This document shows positions 25,355-36,258 of a stretch of 64,000 nucleotides of DNA, in pieces. Within the stretch, counting starts at the first letter, position 1. Each line of letters starts with the position of its first letter. The stretch spans positions 372,001-436,000 of the forward strand of contig CAVOYZ010000010.1 in NCBI GenBank assembly GCA_963700785.1, read 5' to 3'. Both the position numbers and the translations under genes were made by a program. The DNA comes from CAXMST01 sp963700785. Its GTDB lineage: Bacteria > Actinomycetota > Thermoleophilia > Solirubrobacterales > 70-9. Under the pieces are notes generated by a model. That model made no database searches. It was not told the origin of the DNA and saw only the letters and a program-made list of their open reading frames with translations.

Positions 25355-25908
25355 CAGACCTCGCAGAAGGGCGGTAGGTCGGCGGCGACCGGTGCCGACC
25401 GATCGAGAAACGGCGCGACCACGGCGTTCAGCTGCCTGTACGTGAGCGGGCCCCGGCAGATCGCCGCGAGCCGGCCCTCGGGGTCGACCAGGAACGACTC
25501 CGGCAGCCCGGGAATCCCGTACTCGGCCATCCGCTTGCCGTCGCCGTCGCGGACCATCTCCCAGGTCAGACCGAGGTCCTCCTCGAAGGCCAGGGCGCTG
25601 TCGGTGGCGTCGCGGGAGTTGATCCCGAACACGACCAGGCCGTCCCCGGCGCGCTGCTCGAGCAACCGCTGGATGTCGGGCGACTCGCTCTCGCACGGCC
25701 CGCACCAGGAGGCCCAGAAGTTGACCAGCACCCAGGAGCCGGCGAAGTCGGCGATCGCTGCCTCACCGCTCCCACCCAGCCGCGGCAGCGGCGTGTCCGG
25801 CGCATCGTCGCCGACCGCCAGGCTGGGCTCGGCCTTGAAGACGCCGAACGCGAGCAGCGCGATCACGGCGAGCGCCCCGATTACGGCCAGAAACGCGCGG
25901 TTGCTCAT
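25354..25908 (-). CDS. ccmG: Thiol:disulfide interchange protein CcmG/DsbE (TlpA-like)
   Basis: The 184-residue protein has an N-terminal membrane anchor (residues ~5-24) and an extracytoplasmic thioredoxin fold with FWASWCGPCESESP (C69, C72), VVFGINSRD and the cis-Pro segment YGIPGLPESFLVD. The WCGPC active site and GIPGLPE are typical of CcmG/ResA proteins that pass electrons to CcmH and apocytochrome c. The start is ATG 25908; tRNA-Gly lies 64 bases upstream on the other strand. Confidence 0.92.
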   Translation of the reverse strand: MSNRAFLAVIGALAVIALLAFGVFKAEPSLAVGDDAPDTPLPRLGGSGEAAIADFAGSWVLVNFWASWCGPCESESPDIQRLLEQRAGDGLVVFGINSRDATDSALAFEEDLGLTWEMVRDGDGKRMAEYGIPGLPESFLVDPEGRLAAICRGPLTYRQLNAVVAPFLDRSAPVAADLPPFCEV

Positions 25909-25972
25909 CGGCCGGGAGCTTAGAGAGCGCCAATCGCCGCGCCGGCTGCGGCGCCATAGAATGTGGCCCCTC

Positions 25973-26045
25973 GCGGACGTAGCTCACCTGGTAGAGCGCG
26001 AGCTTCCCAAGCTCGAGGTAGCGGGTTCGAGTCCCGTCGTCCGCT
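25973..26045 (+). tRNA. tRNA-Gly (anticodon CCC)
   Basis: This is a 73-base cloverleaf. The acceptor GCGGACG pairs with CGTCCGC (26038-26044), the D-arm contains AGCTCACCTGGTAGAGC, the anticodon stem CGAGC/GCTCG closes the loop TTCCCAA (anticodon CCC), and the T-arm is GCGGGTTCGAGTCCCGT. No CCA is encoded. It reads GGG glycine codons. Confidence 0.95.
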
Positions 26046-26070
26046 TGAGGCAGGCGTGGCGGTTCGCGGG

Positions 26071-26513
26071 TTAGCCGAGCAGGCGGACGAAGCAGTAGGC
26101 CATCTCGAGGAACGCCGTAGGCCGGGAACATCCCCCAGACGAACACCCAGTAGGTGAGCGTGTTCTGCCGGAACCGCATGTCGCGATCCCAGATGAAGAT
26201 CGGGATCGCCGAGTACCAGAACGGCACCGAGGCGACCAGCGCCAGCAGGAAGCCCCAGCGCGTGGCCGAGCAGCATCCCGACGCTGCCGCCGATCTGGAT
26301 CGGCGCCCAGAAGGCCACGTCCGCCCATGCGTATCCCTGGTTGAAGGCGAAGTACGCGCGAGGATCGGTGGTGCTCGGGTCGCCGCCGTAGACGTTCCTG
26401 ATCGTCCAGCTCCCGCGCGGATTGATCAGCGCGATCAGCTCGGCGCCGCCGAGCAGGCCGATCAGCGCCAGCCCGCCGAGGGCGACGATCCAGGTGAGCG
26501 CGGTCGCCTCCAC
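26071..26513 (-). CDS. Polytopic membrane protein of unknown function, two frameshifts
   Basis: Three frames tile one ~147-residue protein. From ATG 26513 come a first helix (TWIVALGGLALIGLLGGAEL), a loop with NPRGSWTIRNVYGGDP, and a second helix up to MLLGHALG. A shift near 26250-26262 leads to LLALVASVPFWYSAIPIFIWDRDMR and YWVFVWGMFPAYG. Another near 26113-26120 leads to FLEMAYCFVRLLG and a stop at 26071. About four helices result. No family is recognised. The consistency of the three parts argues for consensus indels, not decay. Confidence 0.6.
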
Positions 26514-26522
26514 GACGCCGGG

Positions 26523-26631
26523 CTAGGCCGGCACGGTCAGCGCGTGGGCGACGAGCGCAAGCCCGACCGCGACCAGCAACCCGAACAGCGCGAACCACGA
26601 TGCCGAGCGCGACCGTCACGGGCCCGAGCAT
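26523..26631 (-). CDS. Short single-helix membrane peptide, one frameshift
   Basis: From ATG 26631 the frame gives MLGPVTVALGI. A one-base shift near 26595-26602 then yields WFALFGLLVAVGLALVAHALTVPA and a stop at 26523. The product would be about 35 residues with one membrane helix, nine bases upstream of the polytopic membrane protein gene on the same strand. It could be a small subunit of that protein. Confidence is limited by its size and the shift. Confidence 0.4.
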
Positions 26632-26741
26632 GGGCCCCGCTACGTGGCGGGGCAGCCGGCATCGCTCATCGTCCGTTGATCGACGCGACTCGTAACCGGA
26701 TAGGCTGATTCGGCATGATTTCGACCAGGAGGGAGCCGCCG

Positions 26742-27115
26742 GTGAAGCTCAGGGCCCTGATCCCAGCCTCGTCCTCGCGACGCTGATTTGCGGCACAGCC
26801 GTTGCGGGTGGTCGTTTCGGCGCGAAGGTAACCATGCATCTGCCGCCGGGAGGGACGGCGGAGTACTTCTACGGTCTGGTCAAGGCGAAGAAGGGTGCGT
26901 GCCGGGCGCGCGAGATGAAGCTCGTCCGCGATGCGGACGGCTCTTCGGGCTACGCGCCGTACGCCGACGGCATCCTTAGCAACCGGGACGGGACCTGGAC
27001 CTACGATCCGGCCGGCCCGGTCGTCAACGGCTACTACAAGGCGGTCGTGGCCAAGAAAGGCGTCCGGGCAGGGACCTGCAAGAGGACCGCTTCGAAGCCC
27101 TTCTTCGTCGACTAG
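26742..27115 (+). CDS. Small secreted protein, unknown function, frameshifted in signal peptide
   Basis: An AGGAGGG ribosome site (26727-26733) precedes GTG 26742. The first codons give VKLRALIP. One base appears to be missing near 26758-26768, after which the frame reads SLVLATLICGTAVAGGRFGAKVT, completing a signal peptide. The mature part (~95 residues) has FYGLVKAKKGACRAREMKLVRDADG, an ADGILSNRDGTWTYDP segment and KKGVRAGTCKRTASKPFFVD. The two Cys (in GACRA and GTCKR) could form one disulfide. This beta-rich layout is seen in small Ig-like secreted proteins. No function is assigned. Confidence 0.6.
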
Positions 27116-27129
27116 ACCGTAGAGCGGCC

Positions 27130-27534
27130 CTAGACGTCGAGAATCACGGTGGCGGTCCAGGCGCCGTCGTCGAGTTGCTCCGCTTCGAGCCGGTCGTAGG
27201 TGACCGCCTTGATCTTGCTCTGAGCGATTCCGCGCTCGCCGGCGACGCGGGCGACAACGCCGGTCTGCTCGAGCCGCATCGTCTCGACCCGCTCGGGGAT
27301 GAAGCCGTCGGTCTCGGCGAGCCGGACGAGCTCCTCCATCCAGGCGCCGAGCAGCGCCGGAAAGTCGTTCGCCTGGATCACGACCTCGTGCGTGACCGGC
27401 GTGCCGGACTCGGCGCTGGCGGCGGCGAAGACGTCGCCCAGCGCGAGCAGGGCCTCGGCCAGCACCGCCTCGAGGTTCGCGTCCTCGATCTGGAGCTCGA
27501 TCTGGTTTGGATGCTCGATCAGCTGGTAGGTCAC
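27130..27534 (-). CDS. Archease-like SHS2 domain protein
   Basis: The 134-residue protein starts at GTG 27534, with AGGGAGG about six bases upstream; GTG 27540 is too close to that site. It follows archease throughout: NLEAVLAEALLALGDVF, LLGAWMEELVRLAETDGFIP, and IKAVTYDRLEA with the C-terminal TATVILDV. Archease activates the RtcB RNA ligase. Here the usual HTAD metal motif reads EHPN and the YH of IKAVTYH is YD, so metal binding may differ. No rtcB is in the window. It may be a divergent archease or another SHS2 protein. Confidence 0.75.
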   Translation of the reverse strand: MTYQLIEHPNQIELQIEDANLEAVLAEALLALGDVFAAASAESGTPVTHEVVIQANDFPALLGAWMEELVRLAETDGFIPERVETMRLEQTGVVARVAGERGIAQSKIKAVTYDRLEAEQLDDGAWTATVILDV

Positions 27535-27663
27535 GCGCACCTCCCTGGGGGCGACCGTCGTTGGATCCCCGGCGATCATGCCCGAGTCGGCGCATGGGTG
27601 CGTCGCGGCTCGACCGGCGGGCCGGCGCCTCCGCCGCTGGCATATGGTCCGCTGCCGAGACCG

Positions 27664-27996
27664 ATGGCCTACGACGAGGCACTCGCCGAACGCGTCCGCA
27701 GCGTGATCGCCCCGCGCGACGGCGTCTCCGAGCGGAAGATGTTCGGCGGCCTCGCGTTCATGGTCAATCGCAACATGGCCTGCGGGGTGATCGGCGACGA
27801 GCTGATGGTCCGCCTCGACTACGAGGACGCGGAGCGGGCGCTCGGCGAGGAACACGTCCGCCCGATGGACTTCACGGGCAAACCGCTGCGCGGGATGGTC
27901 TACGTCGCGGCGGCCGGCATCTCGGCTGACGCCGATCTCGCCTCCTGGGTGGACGCCGGCGCCGACCACGCCGCCTCGCTGCCGCCGAAGGACTAG
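27664..27996 (+). CDS. TfoX N-terminal domain protein
   Basis: This 110-residue single-domain protein (PF04993) carries the hallmarks VSERKMFGGLAFMVN, ACGVIGDELMVRL and the late MDFTGKPLRGMVYV. It corresponds to the N-terminal half of TfoX/Sxy, the competence activator of gamma-proteobacteria. Stand-alone versions are common in actinobacteria and have no established role. It is a soluble cytoplasmic protein starting at ATG 27664. Confidence 0.85.
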   Translation: MAYDEALAERVRSVIAPRDGVSERKMFGGLAFMVNRNMACGVIGDELMVRLDYEDAERALGEEHVRPMDFTGKPLRGMVYVAAAGISADADLASWVDAGADHAASLPPKD

Positions 27997-28085
27997 ACGG
28001 GTCCCGCGAGTGTCGTCCCTTCCCTGACTATCAGGGGTTTCTCGTATCTCGCGCCGAGGCCGACCGGGCCGGGGGTCGGGCGCGA

Positions 28086-28790
28086 CTAGAGCGGCTGGCC
28101 GGTCGGGCGGATCAGGATCTCGTTGATGTCGGCGCGAGCCGGCTGTTCGAGCGCGAACATCACGGCCGCCGCGATGTCCTCGGGCTGCAACGCGCCCTCC
28201 ATCGGCGGGTTGTCGAAGAACGGCGTGTCGACCATGCCGGGCTCGACCAGCGTCACCTTGATCGCCTGGTTGTCGTGCATGCCGCGCAGCTCGAGCCGCA
28301 GCGCCTCGCCGATCGCGGTCGCCGCCCACTTGGTCGCCGAGTAGAGCGAGCCGGGGAGCGCGCGCCGTCCGGCCACCGAGCTGGTGATCAGGTAGTGCCC
28401 GGTCCCGCGCTCGAGCATCGCGGGCAGCGTCGCGCGGATCGTCAGCGCGACGCCGTAGACGTTGGTCAGGATCATCGACTTCCACTGCTCGACCGATTCC
28501 TCGGTGAATCCCCTGGCCGCCCCGAAGCCGGCGTTGGCGAAGACCACGTCGATGCCGCCGAAGCGCTCGCTGCCGGCCGCGACCAGCTCCTGCACCTGGT
28601 CCCACTCGGTCACGTCGCAGGTCTGAGCCAGCACCTCCGAGCCGCCAAGCTCGTCCTCGAGCGAGCGCAGCGATTCCCCGGTCCGCGCGGCGAGAATCAG
28701 CGAGTAGCCCGCCGCCAGCGCCCGGCGCGCCGTCTCGGCCCCGATCCCGGTGCTCGCTCCGGTGATCAACATCGTGCGGGAGTCAGCCAT
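28086..28790 (-). CDS. Short-chain dehydrogenase/reductase (classical SDR)
   Basis: The 234-residue Rossmann protein has the cofactor motif TGASTGIG (residues ~8-15), an Arg at the end of strand 2 (AARTGES), which favours NADP(H), and CDVTEWDQV. It also has FANAGFG, the catalytic Ser in SSVAGRR and YSATKWA, giving the SYK triad. The substrate is unknown. It is a solitary gene divergent from ccmE. Confidence 0.9.
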   Translation of the reverse strand: MADSRTMLITGASTGIGAETARRALAAGYSLILAARTGESLRSLEDELGGSEVLAQTCDVTEWDQVQELVAAGSERFGGIDVVFANAGFGAARGFTEESVEQWKSMILTNVYGVALTIRATLPAMLERGTGHYLITSSVAGRRALPGSLYSATKWAATAIGEALRLELRGMHDNQAIKVTLVEPGMVDTPFFDNPPMEGALQPEDIAAAVMFALEQPARADINEILIRPTGQPL

Positions 28791-28890
28791 CTCACATTCA
28801 TATCAGGGCCGCTGTCGCTGCTCGTCCGGGAGCTGCCGCGAGGGCCGCCGAGGACGACGCAACGGCTCGCGGGCCGCGATCTGACCCTGC

Positions 28891-28896
28891 GATAAT
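28891..28896 (+). promoter_or_regulatory. Candidate -10 box for ccmE operon
   Basis: GATAAT lies ten bases before the ccmE ATG with no ribosome binding site between, so a leaderless or nearly leaderless transcript is possible. No clear -35. Confidence 0.4.
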
Positions 28897-28906
28897 CGGC
28901 GCCCTC

Positions 28907-29328
28907 ATGGACCCGGCGAAGAAACGGCAGATCCGCCTCGTGGTCGCGCTGTCGGCAGCGGTGCTGCTGGCGGTCGCGCTGATCTACACCTCGTTCAACG
29001 CGGCCAACGACGCGATGGAGCCCTCGGAGCTGCTCGCCGCCGGACCCGGCACCAGCTTCGACGTGACCGGCAAGGTCGCGAACGGGTCGGTCGACAACGG
29101 CGACACGCTTCGCTTCGGGATCACCGACCGCGACGGCGGCAGGGCGGTGCCCGTGGTCTACGACGGAATCGTCCCGGACCCGTTTCGCGAGGGGCGCGAG
29201 GTGATCGTCACCGGAGCGCTGAACGAGCAGGGAGTGCTGGTCGCCGAGAAGGACAGCCTGATCACCAAGTGCCCCTCGAAGTTCGCTGAGGAGCACGGTG
29301 ACGACCCGAACGTGATCATCGAGGACGG

Positions 29329-29332
<4 letters not shown>
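28907..29332 (+). CDS. ccmE: Cytochrome c maturation heme chaperone CcmE, Cys-type variant
   Basis: The 141-residue protein has one N-terminal membrane helix (residues ~10-28) and an extracytoplasmic OB-fold: FDVTGKVANGSV, LRFGITD, VPVVYDGIVPDPFREGREVIVTG. CcmE carries heme covalently on the way to CcmF. In most bacteria the attachment motif is HxxxY. Here the site reads C122-P-S-K-F126, so the His is Cys, as in the CxxxY type known from some anaerobes and archaea, and the Tyr axial ligand is Phe. It overlaps ccmF by the ATGA at 29329. Confidence 0.9.
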
Positions 29333-31551
<2,219 letters not shown>

Positions 31552-31561
31552 CGACCGGCAG

Positions 31562-31906
31562 ATGGAGGTGCTGATCGCGATCGCAATCGTCGCCCTCGTG
31601 GCCGCCTTCGTCGCGGTGCCGCTGCGGCGGACGGCGGACCCGGGCGGCCCCGGGGGGACCGACGACGACGGGCTTGCGGCCCTCGAGGCCCGCAAGCAGG
31701 CGAAGTACCGTGAGATCCGCGACACCGAGCTCGACCGTGCCCAGGGAAAGCTGACCGAGGCCGACTTCCAGCGCCAGAACGCGGAGCTGCGAGCCGAGGC
31801 GATCGCGATCCTGAAGCGGATCGACGAGCACCGCGCGGCGGCCGCCGGTCGGGAGGCCGGAACCGCGGCGGACCCCGATCGCGAGTCGGCCGGCGACTCT
31901 GTCTAG
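31562..31906 (+). CDS. CcmI-like small membrane protein of cytochrome c maturation
   Basis: The 114-residue protein starts at ATG 31562 and has one N-terminal membrane helix (LIAIAIVALVAAFVAVPL). A coiled-coil region follows with LEARKQAKYREIRDTELDRAQGKLTEADF, the pattern seen in the N-terminal CcmI/CycH segment ('yreelaeLe.d...G.l...d') of truncated forms. TPR repeats are absent. Position after ccmF supports a role in apocytochrome handling. It is a minimal version, so the name is inferred. Confidence 0.65.
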   Translation: MEVLIAIAIVALVAAFVAVPLRRTADPGGPGGTDDDGLAALEARKQAKYREIRDTELDRAQGKLTEADFQRQNAELRAEAIAILKRIDEHRAAAAGREAGTAADPDRESAGDSV

Positions 31907-31918
31907 ACTTCCCGCTTC

Positions 31919-32143
31919 GTGGAGACGCTGCTCGGCATAGTCCAGATCATCATCTCGGTGATCCTGATCCTGTTGATCCTGCTGCATTCCGGCAAGGACG
32001 CGGGCCTCTCGGGGGCGTTCGGAATCGGCGGTGGCGGCGGCTCGTTCGGCGGCGGCTCGCTGGTCGAGCGCAACCTCGATCGCTGGACGATCTTCTTCGC
32101 CGTGCTGTTCGTGGTCAACACGATCGTCCAGCTGAAGCTCTAG
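31919..32143 (+). CDS. secG: Protein-export membrane protein SecG
   Basis: This 74-residue protein has two membrane helices (LLGIVQIIISVILILLILLH and WTIFFAVLFVVNTIVQL) joined by the Gly-rich loop characteristic of SecG (LSGAFGIGGGGGSF, then GGGSLVERNLDR). It supports SecYE during protein translocation. It starts at GTG 31919, 12 bases after the CcmI-like stop, and is probably carried on the ccm transcript. Confidence 0.93.
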   Translation: METLLGIVQIIISVILILLILLHSGKDAGLSGAFGIGGGGGSFGGGSLVERNLDRWTIFFAVLFVVNTIVQLKL

Positions 32144-32305
32144 TCCGGCGAGGACGCTGTACCCGTCTCAGGGCCGGGCCGTTCGTCCCCCAACGTCGCC
32201 CGGCTCGATCAGCCCACAGTAGCGGGCCATCCGTGTAGAGCGGGGGCCCGATTCGTCTCTCGCTACCACCCGCGGATTTGTTAAGCATGGGGCAGCTGGC
32301 GACGC

Positions 32306-33655
32306 TTAGCCGGCGCCCGCAGCTTCAGCTGTGCCTTCGTCGCCCGATGTGGCTTCGGGCCCCTCCCCGGGTAGCGCCAGGGTGACGATATAGGCGACGA
32401 CGACGCCGACGATGATCAACGGCCCCGCCCCGATCCCCCCTTGTGAGGTAAGGAGCGTCGCAAGCACTACGGCCGCCAGGGGCAGCCTCAGGATCGAGAC
32501 GACCGCGGCGCCGAGCCCGACCGCCACCGCCGGCGTTACGTCGAAACCGGGCAGATGCGAGGCCATCAGCCCCGCGGCCGCGCCGAGGAACATCGCCGGG
32601 AATACGGGACCGCCCCGGAAGCTGCCGAGCGAGAGGCCATAGGCGAGCCCCTTGAAGAGGATCAGGAGGGCGAGTGCCGACAGCGTCCAGGTGTCGGCGT
32701 TGGCGATCAGCGGTCCGATGCTCTCCTGCCCGGAGAAGAGCACCTGCTTGAAGCCCTTGTCGGTCGTCTCGGTGAATGCGATCGCCAGGCCGGCCACAGC
32801 GAGTCCAATCGCGGGCAGCACCACGAACGGCCGCGCGGCGGCTCGTGGGGCGGTCGCCCGGCCGATCCGGAAGATCAGGAAGGTGCCGATCGCAATCGCG
32901 CCTGCAAATGGAACCGACCAGAGGAAATCGGTCAGGACGGGGCTGTCGAACTCCGGCAGCGGCAGGAGCTCGAGCGAGATCGCGCTCGTGTCGACGCCGG
33001 TCCAGGCGCCCATTCCGATCGAGACCAGGGAGCCGATCCCGGCGGCTATCAGGCCGGGAACCAGAACCAGCGGCAGCTTGCGGCCCCCCAGGCCCGCCGC
33101 CTCGATCAGGATCACCGCAGCGATCACCGGCGAGCCGAACAGGAACGAGAGGCCGGCGAATACGCCCGAGGTCGCGACCAGCTGCCCCAACTCGGGCGGC
33201 GCATCGCTGCGCAACGCACGAATCGCCAGGAACCCGAGGCCGCTGCCGAGGGCCATGAGGGGCGCCTCGGGGCCGAGCACGATCCCTAGCCCGATGCCGG
33301 CGAAGCCCGCGAGTAGCACGCCCGGAAGATCGATCGGCGCGGCCGGTGAGGCATTTAGCCCATCGGCGGGTAGATGGCCGCCGTTGCCCGGCAGCCGCGC
33401 GATCGCGAACGCGGTGACCAGCCCCGCGATGCCGAGCACGGGCAAAGGCCACCAGAGCGGGGTGTGGTTGAAGCCGATTGCCGAGGGCAGCTCGTCGTAG
33501 ACGCCCTGCTGAGCCAGATAGACGGCTTCGAGAAAGGCCCACGCGGCGAGCGAGACGACGACCCCGACGATCGCAACCAGTGCGAGCAGGACCGCGTACC
33601 GCTTGTCGGTCATGATCGAGCCTGGATCGGGTACCGGGCTGTCGGCCTCGCTCAT
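32306..33655 (-). CDS. ClC family chloride channel/transporter
   Basis: The 449-residue membrane protein has about 10-12 helices. Conserved ClC elements are visible: GPEAPLMALGSGLGF (the GxEGP-type filter region carrying the gating Glu, with Ala instead of the second Gly), FGSPVIAAVILIEAAGLGG in the central region, and the C-terminal SLGSFRGGPVFPAMFLGAAAG (GxFxP-type filter). No CBS domain is present. It moves chloride or another anion, with or without protons. About 162 bases separate its stop from secG on the other strand; I see no gene there. Confidence 0.88.
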   Translation of the reverse strand: MSEADSPVPDPGSIMTDKRYAVLLALVAIVGVVVSLAAWAFLEAVYLAQQGVYDELPSAIGFNHTPLWWPLPVLGIAGLVTAFAIARLPGNGGHLPADGLNASPAAPIDLPGVLLAGFAGIGLGIVLGPEAPLMALGSGLGFLAIRALRSDAPPELGQLVATSGVFAGLSFLFGSPVIAAVILIEAAGLGGRKLPLVLVPGLIAAGIGSLVSIGMGAWTGVDTSAISLELLPLPEFDSPVLTDFLWSVPFAGAIAIGTFLIFRIGRATAPRAAARPFVVLPAIGLAVAGLAIAFTETTDKGFKQVLFSGQESIGPLIANADTWTLSALALLILFKGLAYGLSLGSFRGGPVFPAMFLGAAAGLMASHLPGFDVTPAVAVGLGAAVVSILRLPLAAVVLATLLTSQGGIGAGPLIIVGVVVAYIVTLALPGEGPEATSGDEGTAEAAGAG

Positions 33656-33753
33656 GGCGGCAATCTACTCCGCACAGGTCAACGCGCGGCGCATCGTTCG
33701 CCCCAAGAGACGATACGACGCGAAGTTGGCATTCACTCGAGCGCTGGCGGCTG

Positions 33754-35424
33754 TCAGCCGTCGTTCGACTTCGGCACGACCTGGTAGATGAACAGCGAAC
33801 CGTCGTTGCCCATGGTGTAGTGGCGGCCGCCGTAGCCGACGTTGATCAGGCTGCCGACCGCGGTCGAAGGACCGGGCTCGGACTCGGCGATCGTCTTGCC
33901 GGTCGCTTCGTCGACCCAGAGCACGGTCTCGGTGTAGTCGAAGCCGGTCGCGATGTTCGCCGTGGTCGTGTCCGGGCTGATGTTCTGACTTATGAGGACA
34001 CGCTCGTCGGCGGAACCGACCATCGAGAAGTAGTCGCTCGTCCACCAGTCGTCGCGGCCCCAGGCGACCTTCATCTCACCGGTCTGCCGATTGATCCGGA
34101 TTGCGTAGACGCCCTTGAGGAAGTAGTCCTGGGCGAAGATCAGGTTGTTCTCGGCATCGATGCCCGGAGCCGCCGGAGACTCACTCTGGGTGGCACCGGA
34201 CTCGACCGGGAACGACTCGCCCCACGGGCAGACCTTGTGCGTGTCGGTGGGATCGTCCTGGCTGACTGCAAAGAGGCACTGCGGCGTCTTGCTCGACGGG
34301 TTGGCGTTGCTGTTCGCGATCACCCAGTCGCCGATGATCACCGGCGAGGCCCCACCGGTCTGCCCCTTGAGGATCACCTTGGGCTGCCACGAGAGGTCCT
34401 GCTCAAGGGTCTCGGTCTCTGGATCCCAGATCACCCGGACGAGGCTGTCGGCGCCGTTCCCATACATGTAGGTCTTGCCGTTGTCGCCAGGAACAGCGAT
34501 CGTGCGCGCGGTCACGTTCTGGTTGATCTGGATCGAGTCGAGGTTCTTCAGCGTGACGGGGTCGACCGCGACGAAGTTGCTGCGCGGGGCGGGACCGTAG
34601 TCGGCCGGGCAGGAACTCATCGCGTTGTTGGTCTGGGTCGGGCAGCCGACCGAGCGCGTTTGCGACTTCATCAGCAGGGTCCCCTGTCCGTCGGGCGCGA
34701 CGACCATCCCGTCGAAGTTGTGATCCTTGGCCGGGGTTCCCTCGATCGGCTGCTTCTGGGAGGCGAGCAGCTCACCCGTCTGACGGTCGATCTTCCAGAA
34801 GGTGTGGCCGGCGGCGGCGACCAGGGTCCCGTCGTCGATGATCGCGAGGCTGCCGAGCGCGAACCACTGGTCGGAGACGTTGACGTTCTCGACGTAGGTG
34901 CGCCAGATCTCTCTGCCGGTCGAGGCGTTGAACTTCGACACGTACTGGGTTCCGCCGGGGACGATCCCGCCGGCCCACAGGTAGCCGAAGTTGGGTCCGT
35001 CGAAGACGACCAGGCCGATCCCGCCTGGATAGGTGGTCTCGGACTGGTACTTGAAGACCTGATTGCCGTCCGCGCCGCTGTCCAGATCCCCTGTGAAGGA
35101 CCCGCACGGTTGCACCCCGCTACGGACGTTGTCGGTGTGCTCGGGAGCGCCGATCGCCGGGAAGTAGCCCTCGTAGTTCGACTCCGGCGTCTTTGCGTAT
35201 CGCTTGATGCAGGCCGTCTCCTCCTTGAACAGCGACTGGTCGCCGACGATCGGGCCGGTGGTGGCCTCCGAGTCGACGACCACGCCGGAGAGGTTGTTCT
35301 TGACGTCGCCCTCGTCGCCCGACAGGGTCGGGATCAGCACCGCGAGAAGCACGACCAGGATGGCGATGACCACCGCGCCGACCGGCTTGATGACGCGCCA
35401 AACCGCATGCAGCGCGCGCCTCAC
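33754..35424 (-). CDS. Membrane-anchored PQQ-like beta-propeller protein (cassette copy 1)
   Basis: This 556-residue protein has an N-terminal anchor (residues ~15-33, VGAVVIAILVVLLAVLI) and a large extracytoplasmic domain of beta-propeller repeats. Blade-like motifs include FNASTGREIWRTYVENV, IDRQTGELLA, VDPVTLKNLD and INRQTGEMKVAW. Six Cys form likely disulfide pairs (ACIKRY...QPCGSF; VGCPTQ...SCPADY; QCLFAV...VCPWG). No enzyme motif is visible. It overlaps the polytopic membrane protein gene by ATGA. A second copy with the same partner lies at 39169-41633. The role is unknown; the anchor and blades suggest surface binding or sensing. Confidence 0.75.
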   Translation of the reverse strand: MRRALHAVWRVIKPVGAVVIAILVVLLAVLIPTLSGDEGDVKNNLSGVVVDSEATTGPIVGDQSLFKEETACIKRYAKTPESNYEGYFPAIGAPEHTDNVRSGVQPCGSFTGDLDSGADGNQVFKYQSETTYPGGIGLVVFDGPNFGYLWAGGIVPGGTQYVSKFNASTGREIWRTYVENVNVSDQWFALGSLAIIDDGTLVAAAGHTFWKIDRQTGELLASQKQPIEGTPAKDHNFDGMVVAPDGQGTLLMKSQTRSVGCPTQTNNAMSSCPADYGPAPRSNFVAVDPVTLKNLDSIQINQNVTARTIAVPGDNGKTYMYGNGADSLVRVIWDPETETLEQDLSWQPKVILKGQTGGASPVIIGDWVIANSNANPSSKTPQCLFAVSQDDPTDTHKVCPWGESFPVESGATQSESPAAPGIDAENNLIFAQDYFLKGVYAIRINRQTGEMKVAWGRDDWWTSDYFSMVGSADERVLISQNISPDTTTANIATGFDYTETVLWVDEATGKTIAESEPGPSTAVGSLINVGYGGRHYTMGNDGSLFIYQVVPKSNDG

Positions 35425-36155
35425 GCGGAACCCCCGGTGGGAGCCGGGGCCCCGGCATCGCCGCTCCGGCGCTGAGCGAGGGTCATCGATCCACTCGCGA
35501 GTCCGAGCCAGATCACGAATGCGGCAGTACCGGCCCAGTGGCCGAGCGCACCGGTCGCGGCGTTGAGCAGGTTGGCCCCGAAGAACGGGGTCATGAAGCC
35601 GCAGACGGCAAGCAGCCCCGCGATGAAGGCGAGAATCCCGAGCCAGCGGCCCAGTGCGCCAGTCTGCAGGATCACCTTCGAAACCGCGAAGAAGAAGACC
35701 GACGAAACGCCCATTCCGAGAGCCGCCAGGATCGAGGAGGCCACGTAGAGAGCAGGCACGACCTCGGCCTGAAGCGAGCTAGTCGAGAGCCCGGCGGTGG
35801 CCAGCAAGGCGAGCCCGGTGAGAGTGAGCCCCGACCCGGCGATTCCTCCGGCCAACGCGGCCGTGGCCCCCCTGGAGGCCGAGCCCTCGGCCTCTCGGAG
35901 GGTCCTCCAGAGCGCTGCGAGGAACCAGAGGAAGAGGGCCAGACCCAGGGCCTGAAGCAGGATGATCACCCGCACCTCGCTCAGGTTCGCCTCCAGGTAC
36001 GAGGGGGCAAACTCGGCCTTGGCGACGTTCGGCAGCGCGGGCGAGCCGCCGGGGTCGGTGCTCAGAAAGACGACGAAGGCGATCACGAACAGCAGTGTCG
36101 CCAGCAGGCCACTCGCCGCTCCCATCTCGCCCCAGCTGCGCCGCCCTGCACTCAT
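35421..36155 (-). CDS. Polytopic membrane protein, unknown (cassette copy 1)
   Basis: The 244-residue protein has about six membrane helices. The start at ATG 36155 is chosen by alignment with the paralogue at 41633; both begin with a short polar leader, then MGAASGL, a first helix and the shared FxSTDPGG motif. After helix 1 comes an extracytoplasmic loop (FAPSYLEANLSEVRV), and the LFLWFLAALWRTLREAE segment is conserved in both copies. The C-terminus carries the basic GDAGAPAPTGGSA tail. It is co-translated with the beta-propeller protein. It may be a membrane partner or transporter-like subunit; no known family was recognised. Confidence 0.7.
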   Translation of the reverse strand: MSAGRRSWGEMGAASGLLATLLFVIAFVVFLSTDPGGSPALPNVAKAEFAPSYLEANLSEVRVIILLQALGLALFLWFLAALWRTLREAEGSASRGATAALAGGIAGSGLTLTGLALLATAGLSTSSLQAEVVPALYVASSILAALGMGVSSVFFFAVSKVILQTGALGRWLGILAFIAGLLAVCGFMTPFFGANLLNAATGALGHWAGTAAFVIWLGLASGSMTLAQRRSGDAGAPAPTGGSA

Positions 36156-36258
36156 CGGCGGCCACGCTAGACAAGCTCCAACGAGGGACCGTAATCCCGA
36201 CGGGATGAAATCCATGGCGGCCCTTCGGATCCGCCGATGAGGCTAGGGTAGGTGGATC

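Noticed and set aside
23750..26074. 774-residue forward open frame across the end of the secreted protein, ccmH, ccmG and tRNA-Gly
   Set aside because: It crosses a tRNA and two recognisable genes on the other strand, so it cannot be a real protein.
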